Of a stretch of DNA of 5,686 bases, positions 1 to 5,554 are shown in pieces; within the stretch, counting starts at the first letter, position 1; each line of letters begins with the position of its first letter. This stretch comes from Allobranchiibius sp038199265 (GTDB taxonomy: Bacteria > Actinomycetota > Actinomycetes > Actinomycetales > Dermatophilaceae): NCBI GenBank assembly GCA_038199265.1, contig JBBPZD010000013.1:1-5686 (forward strand), given 5' to 3'. Position numbers and translations under genes: made by a program. The notes beneath the pieces are model-generated. The model was not told where the DNA came from. It did not search any database and saw only the letters and a list, made by a program, of their open reading frames with translations.

Positions 1-109
1 AGCGCTCGACGTCCGGGTGCGCGCGGTAGGCCACGAAGGCCTCGAGGTCCGCCTGGTAGAACGGGCGGACGAACAGGCGGGGTGTCTCTAAGAACGCAGT
101 GGGGCTCAT
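1..109 (-). CDS. GNAT family N-acetyltransferase, N-terminal fragment (cut by window edge)
   Basis: The minus strand reads from an ATG at 107-109 leftwards through 36 codons to base 2 without a stop, so the gene continues outside the window. The protein begins MSPTAFLETPRLFVRPF and then has YQADLEAFVAYRAHPDVER. The pattern 'ETPRL-x-x-RPF...DLEAFVAYRAHP.V' is the first beta strand and helix of RimJ/RimL-like GNAT acetyltransferases, which move an acetyl group from acetyl-CoA to an amine on a protein or small molecule. The acetyl-CoA binding motif and the acceptor site lie outside the window, so the substrate cannot be inferred. No strong Shine-Dalgarno is visible; AGGG lies about 10 bases upstream of the ATG. 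The gene is on the same strand as the small membrane protein gene at 478-786 but 368 bases from it, so shared transcription is uncertain. The family call rests only on this N-terminal signature. Confidence 0.8.
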   Translation of the reverse strand, partial: MSPTAFLETPRLFVRPFYQADLEAFVAYRAHPDVER

Positions 110-477
110 GTCAGGTGACCCTAGCCACGTTGACCGGCACGTCTTGGGAGCTCTGGTGCCCTGGAACGCGTTCGCCATCACCTCGATGTCGCCGCCACCG
201 TCCCGACTCCGGCGGGGCTTCGCCATCGGACGAAAAGGCCCTCCGAGGGTTCACCTTGCTCGCACTGGCCCGGCACAGATCGAGTCTCCCCGTGAGAACG
301 AGCGTGCGACGGGTCCGTCTCCTTGATCCGATGCCCGAAGCACGGGCAATCAGGACGAGCCGCCCGGACATCACGCGCATCCTCGGTCGGGTACGCGGGT
401 CTGCGAGCCGGCGGACCGACGAGGAAGGGTGCCACGAGTCATCACAAGCCTTCCTTTCGAGGGGGTCGAGATGCTGG
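110..477. other. Intergenic stretch with no convincing gene
   Basis: This stretch lies between the GNAT start and the stop of the small membrane protein gene. Several reading frames are open on both strands, which is usual in high-GC DNA. Their translations are rich in Arg, Pro, Ser and Gly, show no domain motif that I recognise, and overlap one another, so I treat them as chance. The only local structure seen is a short inverted repeat at 332-348. The GNAT promoter would be expected at the left end, on the minus strand, but I cannot point to a clear -10/-35 pair. Confidence 0.5.
332..348. repeat. Short inverted repeat (6-bp stem, 5-base loop)
   Basis: TGCCCG and CGGGCA flank the loop AAGCA. 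The stem can be extended by two pairs if one A is bulged out (330-331 with 350-351). It lies about 130 bases beyond the stop of the minus-strand membrane protein gene. It could be a weak transcription terminator or a chance palindrome, since no T tract follows on either strand. No function is claimed. Confidence 0.25.
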
Positions 478-786
478 TCATACGAGTGGAAGGTGGGCTC
501 GGTCTGTGCCGTGTTCTGCCAGCGTCTGGGTGGTGCTGCCGCCGCGGTGCCGTAGATGGCCTACACCCAGGGCGAGCAGCAGTCCGAGTAGCAAGATGAA
601 GGGCTGGACGCCCCAATAACCCGGGTCGCTGAGGCTGAAGTGGGGCTTCTTGATCAGCGGCAGGCCCCAGGACTGGATGGGCAGCATCACCGTCACGGCG
701 AGGCCGGTGACCCAGAGCCTTCGGCGCCTGTCCCTCATGAACAGTCCGGTGCCGATGCCGATGATGAGTGCGGTGAGCAGTGTCAC
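478..786 (-). CDS. Small three-span membrane protein of unknown function
   Basis: This encodes 102 residues, starting at GTG (784-786) and ending at the stop complementary to 478-480. An in-frame start 13 codons further upstream (825) is possible. The GTG is preferred because GGAGG stands 5 bases in front of it and the extra residues (MSQPHHHGSTEDD) are histidine-rich and polar, as expected of translated leader sequence. Three hydrophobic segments are visible, at about residues 3-17, 24-40 and 59-77. A basic MRDRRRRL stretch lies between the first two, which by the positive-inside rule suggests that this loop is cytoplasmic. The DPGYWGVQ segment before the third span, and the overall span-basic-loop-span layout, resemble conserved hypothetical actinobacterial membrane proteins, but I cannot assign a family name. 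The C-terminal tail (about residues 78-102) is hydrophilic. The gene is divergent from the sensor kinase gene, so the two could share regulatory DNA. Confidence 0.7.
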   Translation of the reverse strand: MTLLTALIIGIGTGLFMRDRRRRLWVTGLAVTVMLPIQSWGLPLIKKPHFSLSDPGYWGVQPFILLLGLLLALGVGHLRHRGGSTTQTLAEHGTDRAHLPLV

Positions 787-909
787 GTCGTCCTCCGTCG
801 AGCCGTGGTGGTGTGGTTGTGACACTAGGGATCTAGGGGCGCTGCGGGCACGGGGTCGACACGGGTGTTCTTCTGCGTGCCTGCACGGACGTCGTGGACC
901 CGGTAGCGG
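787..909. promoter_or_regulatory. Divergent intergenic region between membrane protein and kinase genes
   Basis: This 123-base gap must hold the promoter of the minus-strand membrane protein gene and most likely that of the plus-strand kinase operon. I see no confident sigma-70 pair. Weak candidates are a TAGTGT-like hexamer on the minus strand near 818-823 and the CTAG-flanked element CTAGGGATCTAG around 822-833. A small dyad, ACAC-GG-GTGT, lies at 859-868 and could be part of an operator for the neighbouring LuxR-type regulator, but a dyad this short is also expected by chance. An in-frame TAG at 904-906 rules out any upstream extension of the kinase gene. The region is an inference from gene layout; no individual site is supported. 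Confidence 0.4.
792..796 (-). promoter_or_regulatory. Ribosome binding site that sets the membrane protein start
   Basis: On the minus strand GGAGG is followed by five bases (ACGAC) and then GTG. This is a near-ideal Shine-Dalgarno and spacing, and it favours the start at 786 over the longer alternative at 825. Confidence 0.75.
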
Positions 910-3033
910 GTGGACACTGGCCTGGTGACCGGTGACCAGGAAGCCGCGACCCTGGAGCCGGCAGCACTCGACGGCGGCGCTGGGACCACGTCGCGGTGGC
1001 GGACGAGGCGCGTAGCCGTCGGGACACTCGCGGTGCTCTCACTGTCCCTGCTGGCCTCGGCCGTCCCCCTAGACCTGGCCTCCCGGCAGCGTGGCCTGGC
1101 GGGGGCCTATCTCTTCACGGGGCCGTCGGTGGCGTTCGTGGTCGCCGCCACCGGGGCGATGTTCGTGGGAGCCGTGGTGGCCGTTCGGCGCCCGGGGCAC
1201 CCTGTGGGTTGGCTCATCTGGGGTCTTGGTGTCTCGATCTGGGTCTCCGGCGACTTGGGCACCTACGCGGCACTCGGGCTCGCGGACCCGCACATCGGCT
1301 TGCCGTCAGTCGAGGTGGTCGCGGCGGTCGGGGACTCCTCCTTCGTGCCCTGGTTGACCTTGCTCACCCTGATCCTCGTACTCACCCCACACGGGTTCAC
1401 CGGCTCCCACCTCGAGCGACGAGCGCTGAGGTTCTGTGTCGGCGCCGGGCTCGCCTTCTTCATGGCCCGGTTGCTGGCCCCGGGCCGCCTCTCCGAGCCT
1501 CTGCGGGGCCATCCCAACCCCCTGAGTGCGTCAGGTGGTCTCGGGGATGTGATGCGCGTCCTGGCCAGCGTCGGGGCAGTGGCGGTCAACCTGTCGCTGC
1601 TCGCCGCTGTGCTTCTCCTTGTACGACGGTTCTGGCGCTCGAGCGGGGACGAACGGTCCCAGCTGAAATGGGTGGCCGTCGCCTGCACTGGAGTCGTCCC
1701 GCTGGCCGTCGTGCCCGCCGTCGTACGGACTCTGCTGTCTCCCGAGGCGGCCGGTGCGGTGATCTCAGTCGTGGTCGGAAGTGGGTTGACGCTGGTGCTG
1801 GCCGGCATCGCTGCCGGTGTCTTGCGCTACCGACTCTACGACGTCGACCGACTGCTGTCGGCTGGCGCCGCCTACCTGTTCCTCACCTTCATCGTCCTGA
1901 TGGTTTTCGTCGTCACGACACTCGGTCTGTCCGAGCTGAGCAGCTCTCAGGACAGCTCGCAGCTGCGGGTACTGGCATCGACTCTGGCGGCCGTCGCGGT
2001 GGCGGGTCTGGCACGCCAGTGGGTCCAGGACCACGTGGACCTGCGCTTCCAGCGCCGTCGGTACGAGGCCGAGGCACTGGTCCGGACCTTCCTCGCTGGC
2101 CCGGCCGGCGACCGGGGCGACCCAGAACTAATGTTGCGCGAAGCGTGTCGGGACCCCTCGATCGCGGTGCGTTACCGGTCGGAGGACGACCCGCGCAGGC
2201 TGATCTTCGCCGACGGGTCCGAAGCAGACGACCACGGGGTCAACGGGCGCCACGGGGTGGAGCAGAACCGGGTCATCGTCACCCGCGGCGCGGAGCTCGT
2301 GGCGTACATCGACCACGACCGGGCGCTGAGTGCCGTCCCGCTTGTCCAACGGTGTGCAGACCTGGTTGCGTCTGAGCTGGACAACATCCGCCTCCGCGCT
2401 GCCCTTCGCTCGCGTCTCGCCGAGACCGAGCACTCGAGGGCGCGGCTGGCAAAGGCTGCCGCCGACGAACGCCATCGCATCGAGCGCAACCTCCATGACG
2501 GAGCACAACAACGCCTCGTCGCGGTGATGGTGTCCCTGAGCACCACAAGACTCCAAGCCGTTAGCGGGGTCCCCAACGTCGCTGATCTACAAGGGGCCAT
2601 CGACGAGCTGAGAGGAGCGGTGCGCGAGCTGCGCCAGCTCGCCAACGGGCTCGCCCCCGGCCTCCTCAACCGCGAGGGTCTCGGCGCAGCCCTACAGGAC
2701 CTCGCGGACCGCTCCCCGGTCCCTGTCCTGGTCAGCGCACAGATCCCACGGCTGACCCCGGCCGTCGAGGAGACCGCCTACTACGTCGCGGCCGAGGCGC
2801 TGGCCAACGCCATGAAGCACGCCCGCGCGCACCGCATCACCGTCTGTGCTGCGGTGCGAACGGCGAAGCTGGAAATGGAGATCCGCGACGACGGCGTTGG
2901 GGGTGCCGATCCAAACGGGGCCGGGCTTCTCGGTCTGGCGGACCGGACCCGGGTGCTGTTCGGCAGCCTTCAGGTCATCAGCAAAAAGGGCGTGGGAACG
3001 CTTGTCCGTCTGGAGCTGCCGTGCGAGTCGTGA
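910..3033 (+). CDS. Membrane-bound sensor histidine kinase (HisKA_3 / NarL-DesK type)
   Basis: This 707-residue protein senses an unknown cue at the membrane, autophosphorylates on a histidine and passes the phosphate to the regulator encoded next to it. After a polar N-terminus there are about ten hydrophobic segments (about 36-52, 73-92, 99-122, 144-163, 172-190, 217-239, 253-271, 282-304, 318-338, 352-368). Motifs such as GHPVGWLIWGLG (96-107) and YRLYDVDRLLS (307-317) are typical of actinobacterial kinases of this class. VDLRFQRRRYEAE (376-388) leads into a weakly conserved GAF-like segment (about 400-495). The HisKA_3 helix carries ERNLHDGAQQRL with phosphoacceptor His529. The HATPase domain has an N-box (AEALANAMKHA, Asn633), a G1 box (DDGVGG, 660-665) and a G2 box (GAGLLGL, 670-676), so all catalytic elements look intact. 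The start is GTG at 910. There is no strong ribosome binding site, GTG at 925 is an alternative, and an in-frame TAG at 904 blocks extension. The 3' end overlaps the regulator gene by 13 bases. Confidence 0.93.
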   Translation: MDTGLVTGDQEAATLEPAALDGGAGTTSRWRTRRVAVGTLAVLSLSLLASAVPLDLASRQRGLAGAYLFTGPSVAFVVAATGAMFVGAVVAVRRPGHPVGWLIWGLGVSIWVSGDLGTYAALGLADPHIGLPSVEVVAAVGDSSFVPWLTLLTLILVLTPHGFTGSHLERRALRFCVGAGLAFFMARLLAPGRLSEPLRGHPNPLSASGGLGDVMRVLASVGAVAVNLSLLAAVLLLVRRFWRSSGDERSQLKWVAVACTGVVPLAVVPAVVRTLLSPEAAGAVISVVVGSGLTLVLAGIAAGVLRYRLYDVDRLLSAGAAYLFLTFIVLMVFVVTTLGLSELSSSQDSSQLRVLASTLAAVAVAGLARQWVQDHVDLRFQRRRYEAEALVRTFLAGPAGDRGDPELMLREACRDPSIAVRYRSEDDPRRLIFADGSEADDHGVNGRHGVEQNRVIVTRGAELVAYIDHDRALSAVPLVQRCADLVASELDNIRLRAALRSRLAETEHSRARLAKAAADERHRIERNLHDGAQQRLVAVMVSLSTTRLQAVSGVPNVADLQGAIDELRGAVRELRQLANGLAPGLLNREGLGAALQDLADRSPVPVLVSAQIPRLTPAVEETAYYVAAEALANAMKHARAHRITVCAAVRTAKLEMEIRDDGVGGADPNGAGLLGLADRTRVLFGSLQVISKKGVGTLVRLELPCES
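3012..3015 (+). promoter_or_regulatory. Ribosome binding site of the response regulator, inside the kinase gene
   Basis: GGAG lies within the last codons of the kinase gene, five bases (CTGCC) before the GTG start at 3021. It supports that start and suggests coupled translation, with the kinase stop at 3031-3033 falling just inside the regulator reading frame. Confidence 0.65.
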
Positions 3034-3698
3034 TCGCCGACGACGCCACTCTGCTCCGCGAGGGCCTGTCCCGATTGCTGGCCGAACTCGGTATCGAGAC
3101 GGTGGCCCAGGTCGGCAACGGAAACGACCTGATCCTCGCCGTGGAACAGCATCTTCCCGACGTGGCCATCGTCGACATCCGCATGCCGCCCACGTGGACC
3201 GACGAAGGTGTGGTGGTCGCCGCGCATCTGCGGAAGCACCACCCTGGTGTCGGGGTGCTGCTGCTCTCCCAGCATCTCGACATCAGCGCCGCCCTGGCGC
3301 TCGACGACACAAGGCTCGGGGGATTCGGGTACCTGCTGAAGGAAGGGGTCGCCGACGCAGTCGAGCTCTGCGACGCCCTCACCCGCGTTGCAGCCGGACA
3401 GACCGTCCTGGATCCCGAGGTTGTGAGCCAACTGATGCAGCGTGGGCGCACCGGGTACGACTGGCGTGTCACCCTGACCGGCCGCGAACGCGAGGTGCTC
3501 GCACTGATGGCCGAAGGTCGGTCGAATGCCGCGATCGCCCGCGCACTGACGGTCGCTCCTCGAACCGTCGAGTCACATGTCGCTGCGATCTTCGACAAGC
3601 TGGCACTTCCCCTGGGCCCCGACGACCACCGGCGGGTCCTCGCGGTCCGATCGTGGTTCGCGGCATCCTCGGCCGGACCCGAGAAGCGGTCTCCGTGA
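3021..3698 (+). CDS. NarL/FixJ-family response regulator with LuxR-type HTH
   Basis: This is a 225-residue cytoplasmic DNA-binding regulator, the likely phosphorylation target of the kinase just upstream. The receiver domain (about 1-120) starts MRVVIADDATLLREGL, with acidic pocket residues Asp7/Asp8. The phosphoacceptor Asp52 is in AIVDIRMPP, Ser83 occupies the switch Ser/Thr position (LLLSQ) and the conserved Lys107 is in GYLLKEG. The MPPTWTDEG stretch is usual in one large actinobacterial subgroup. The LuxR HTH domain (about 151-208) has LTGREREVLALMAEGRSN, then IARAL and the recognition-helix region VAPRTVESHV, ending in FDKL. Length and domain order are normal, and no key residue is missing. 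The GTG start is placed by the GGAG at 3012-3015 and by the receiver domain beginning at once. The 13-base overlap with the kinase gene argues for one transcript. Its targets are unknown. The operon itself, the following hydrolase gene and the divergent membrane protein gene are natural candidates. Confidence 0.95.
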   Translation: MRVVIADDATLLREGLSRLLAELGIETVAQVGNGNDLILAVEQHLPDVAIVDIRMPPTWTDEGVVVAAHLRKHHPGVGVLLLSQHLDISAALALDDTRLGGFGYLLKEGVADAVELCDALTRVAAGQTVLDPEVVSQLMQRGRTGYDWRVTLTGREREVLALMAEGRSNAAIARALTVAPRTVESHVAAIFDKLALPLGPDDHRRVLAVRSWFAASSAGPEKRSP

Positions 3699-3732
3699 CC
3701 TCCCCTAAGACGCACCTGCAGCCGTCCGAGAA

Positions 3733-3738
3733 GAAGGA
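3733..3738 (+). promoter_or_regulatory. Ribosome binding site of the alpha/beta hydrolase gene
   Basis: GAAGGA lies in a short purine-rich run, eight bases before the ATG at 3747. It fixes that start. The 48-base gap after the regulator stop shows no clear terminator, which fits readthrough from the kinase-regulator genes. Confidence 0.65.
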
Positions 3739-3746
3739 AAATTCAC

Positions 3747-4625
3747 ATGAACGAGTCTGAGAACCGATCGGTCATCCTCCCCGACGGGCGGACCCTTGCC
3801 TACGCGGAGTACGGCGTCCCCGACGGGCGGGTCGTGGTGTGGATGCACGGGCTTCCCGGCTCACGGTTGGACTGGTCGATCGGGAACGGCCCTGCTCTGC
3901 TCACCGAGCTCGGACTGCGCGTCATCGCCCCGGACCGCCCGGGCTTCGGCCTCTCGACACCGCACAGCGGACGCACATATGTCTCCTTCGCAACGGACCT
4001 CGACTCCCTGACGGGAGCCCTCGGAATCGAGACGGGCACTCTCCTCGGCTACTCGGCAGGCGCCCCCTACGCGCTTGCAGCAGCTCAGGCGAACGTCGGC
4101 CACCTCCGCGCGGACGGTGTCGTGCTGGTCAGCCCCATCGGACCGCGATCGACTCCGCAGTTCGGCGACGGTCTAGGACAGACCGACAAGGTCATGCTAA
4201 TGCTGGCCCGAGTCCCACCAGTGGCGCGTCTGGCGATGAGGTCGGCGATCCGCGACGCGCGCGAGCAACCCGAGAAGTTCTTCACGACCCTTCGAAAGGA
4301 CTTCTTTACGAGCGCCAGCGACACCCGCCTTCTGGACGAGCCCGACACCGCCGATCGCGTGCTGACCGCGTTCATCGAGGCCACCGCACAAGGCGCCGGA
4401 GGCTGTGTCAGCGACTGGGCGTTGTGGGGGCACTGGTCCTTCGACCCCCAGAGTGTCCACACCCCCACCCACATCTGGCACGGCGACGACGATCCGCTCG
4501 TGCCCCTACATCATGCACGGCACCTACAAGGTCTCTGCCTCAGCGCGCACCTCGAAGTCTGGAGCGGCGAAGGGCACCTGCACGACGACGATGTATGGCG
4601 ACAGGTCCTCTCCACACTCCCGTGA
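3747..4625 (+). CDS. Alpha/beta fold hydrolase, substrate unknown
   Basis: This 292-residue protein of the alpha/beta hydrolase superfamily (esterase, lipase, epoxide hydrolase and related enzymes) has no signal peptide or membrane span and is probably cytoplasmic. The N-terminus has an LPDGRTLAYAEYG strand pair, then WMHGLPGSR (32-40), whose HG-x-P motif builds the oxyanion hole, and DRPGFGLS (63-70). The nucleophile elbow is GYSAG with Ser103. The catalytic acid is most likely Asp249 in WHGDDDPLVP (Asp247 and Asp248 are adjacent), and the general base is His277 in GEGHL. The segment from about 135 to 225 forms the variable lid that sets specificity. Length and motif order are normal, so the gene looks functional. 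The ATG is supported by the ribosome binding site at 3733-3738. The gene follows the two-component pair on the same strand after 48 bases, so it may be co-transcribed. It might make, destroy or respond to the sensed compound, but that is inference only. Confidence 0.92.
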   Translation: MNESENRSVILPDGRTLAYAEYGVPDGRVVVWMHGLPGSRLDWSIGNGPALLTELGLRVIAPDRPGFGLSTPHSGRTYVSFATDLDSLTGALGIETGTLLGYSAGAPYALAAAQANVGHLRADGVVLVSPIGPRSTPQFGDGLGQTDKVMLMLARVPPVARLAMRSAIRDAREQPEKFFTTLRKDFFTSASDTRLLDEPDTADRVLTAFIEATAQGAGGCVSDWALWGHWSFDPQSVHTPTHIWHGDDDPLVPLHHARHLQGLCLSAHLEVWSGEGHLHDDDVWRQVLSTLP

Positions 4626-4913
4626 TCGGGGTCAACTGCAACGCCGTGGAACCAGCAAAACACCAGAGACTCCAGCCAACCCAGTACTAATCACAGCCGA
4701 CAATGCGCTCATCGCGTTTCGCGACATTAGAGCAACAAGACCTTGGGCTCACGGCTCCCAGGTTTGGTGTCGAGGTCAATGAACTGCCGCTTGCTGATCG
4801 GCGTGGCAGGATGAACCGCTCGTGGTGACCCACGCCGTGCCGTGTTCAGGGAGGTTGTAGACGATCGCGTTGTGCACGAGGTTCGGTGTCATCTGCAGCG
4901 GAAGCGCGTGTGA
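4626..4913. other. Lower-GC intergenic stretch after the hydrolase gene
   Basis: No intact gene is seen in these 288 bases. By hand count, bases 4631-4740 are about 53% G+C, clearly below the surrounding genes. The part from 4776 onward holds the end of a possible minus-strand gene fragment, listed separately. Two small inverted repeats occur: TCCCG/CGGGG around the hydrolase stop codon (4618-4631, with one G-T pair) and TCGCG-TTT-CGCGA at 4712-4724. A third, CTTGGG/CCCAGG at 4742-4762, has a nine-base loop. None is followed by a T tract. Confidence 0.5.
4702..4728 (+). terminator. Possible weak terminator hairpin after the operon
   Basis: A five-base-pair stem, TCGCG/CGCGA, with a TTT loop lies at 4712-4724. 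Outer arms AATG (4702-4705) and CATT (4725-4728) could pair if CGCTCA is left unpaired on the left side. It sits about 80 bases beyond the hydrolase stop, where a terminator for the kinase-regulator-hydrolase transcript would be expected. It lacks a T tract, although actinobacterial terminators often do. A stem this short can arise by chance. Confidence 0.25.
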
Positions 4914-4925
4914 GCCGTTGGTCAG
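4776..4925 (-). pseudogene. Possible 3' fragment of an unrecognised minus-strand gene
   Basis: On the minus strand the last ~50 codons before a TGA (complement of 4776-4778) read as plausible protein. The segment FSLTNGSHALPLQ is followed by NLVHNAIVYNLPEHGTAW and a short tail ending AAVH. By hand count about four fifths of the third codon positions are G or C, and the amino-acid mix is less Arg/Pro-biased than the chance frames nearby. To the right the frame stays open to 5567, but that part lies opposite the glycosyltransferase remnant and is its shadow. The real fragment, if any, therefore ends where the remnant begins. I do not recognise the family. It could equally be non-coding DNA with a lucky open frame. 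Confidence 0.3.
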
Positions 4926-5554
4926 GCTGAATACCAGCCGTTCCCCAACGCGGAGTACGTCGGACCCCTCGTCCCCGCGCACCGGGCGCCCAGTGACTCT
5001 TCGCCGCTGCCGGACGCCGTTATCGACCCCACTGCGACGGTCGTCGTGGTCTTCCAAGGCACCGTGGACAACACCGATCCGAACAAGTTGATCGTCCCTA
5101 CCATCGAGGCACTCAGGGACTCCGAGTACGTCGTCGTGGCCACCACCGCCGGAGCACAAACAGCGGAGCTTCGCGCGCGCTTCCCAGAACGCAACGTCGT
5201 CATCGCGGACTTCATCAACTACGACGACCTGTTCCCCCACGTCGACGTCTTCGTCACGAGCGGCGGCTTCGGCAGCAACCTCGCTGCCTTCCTGCACGGC
5301 GTCCCGGTCGTTGGCGCGGGCAAGCGCGAGGGCAAGAACGACATCAACGCCCGAATCGGCCACAACAATCTCGGTATCGACCTGCGAAGCGAGCGCCCTA
5401 AGCCAGCGGCGATCCGCAAGGCGGTCCGCAGGCTCCTCGACGACCCGGCCTACACGCGAAAGGTGCCGACCTCCGCGCGGAACTGCAGTCCTACGACCCG
5501 ATCCAGACCATCGAGAACTGGCTCCTCCAGGAGAATGCGACCACACGCCCCTGA
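4914..5554 (+). pseudogene. GT1/UGT-like glycosyltransferase, C-terminal half only, frameshifted
   Basis: Read in the frame of 4914, the plus strand encodes about 184 codons of a GT-B glycosyltransferase of the UGT/YjiC/MGT type, which transfers a sugar from a nucleotide-sugar donor. Recognisable pieces in order are EYVGPLVP (from about 4953), VVVVFQGTVDN (5040-5072, start of the donor-binding domain), PHVDVFVTSGGFGSNLAAFL (the donor-site glycine motif at 5259-5279), GVPVVGAGKREGKNDINARI and LGIDLRSERPKPAAIRKAV. At 5463-5465 one base is missing. Shifting frame there restores ADLRAELQSYDPIQTIENWL and a TGA at 5552-5554, the expected family ending. The N-terminal acceptor domain (roughly 200 of about 400-430 residues) is absent. 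A TGA at 4911-4913 precedes the homologous part, and the first in-frame GTG (5046) lies within the donor domain. The gene is therefore 5' truncated and frameshifted. Without the shift the frame stays open to the end of the window. The fold assignment is firm; the sugar and acceptor are unknown. Confidence 0.85.

Noticed and set aside
82..555. A 157-codon plus-strand open frame in the left gap
   Set aside because: It overlaps the 5' end of the GNAT gene and the 3' end of the membrane protein gene on the other strand. Its translation has no recognisable domain and no ribosome binding site was seen.
996..2375. A 459-codon plus-strand open frame inside the kinase gene
   Set aside because: It is a +1 shadow of the kinase gene, very rich in Arg, Gly and Pro, as expected for an off-frame reading of high-GC coding DNA. 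The kinase frame carries the membrane spans and motifs.
2846..3760. A 304-codon plus-strand open frame spanning the kinase end and the regulator
   Set aside because: It overlaps two well-supported genes in another frame, and its translation is Arg-rich with no domain signature.
3839..4690. A 283-codon plus-strand open frame overlapping the hydrolase gene
   Set aside because: It is a shadow of the hydrolase gene. It has no motif and strong Arg/Pro bias.
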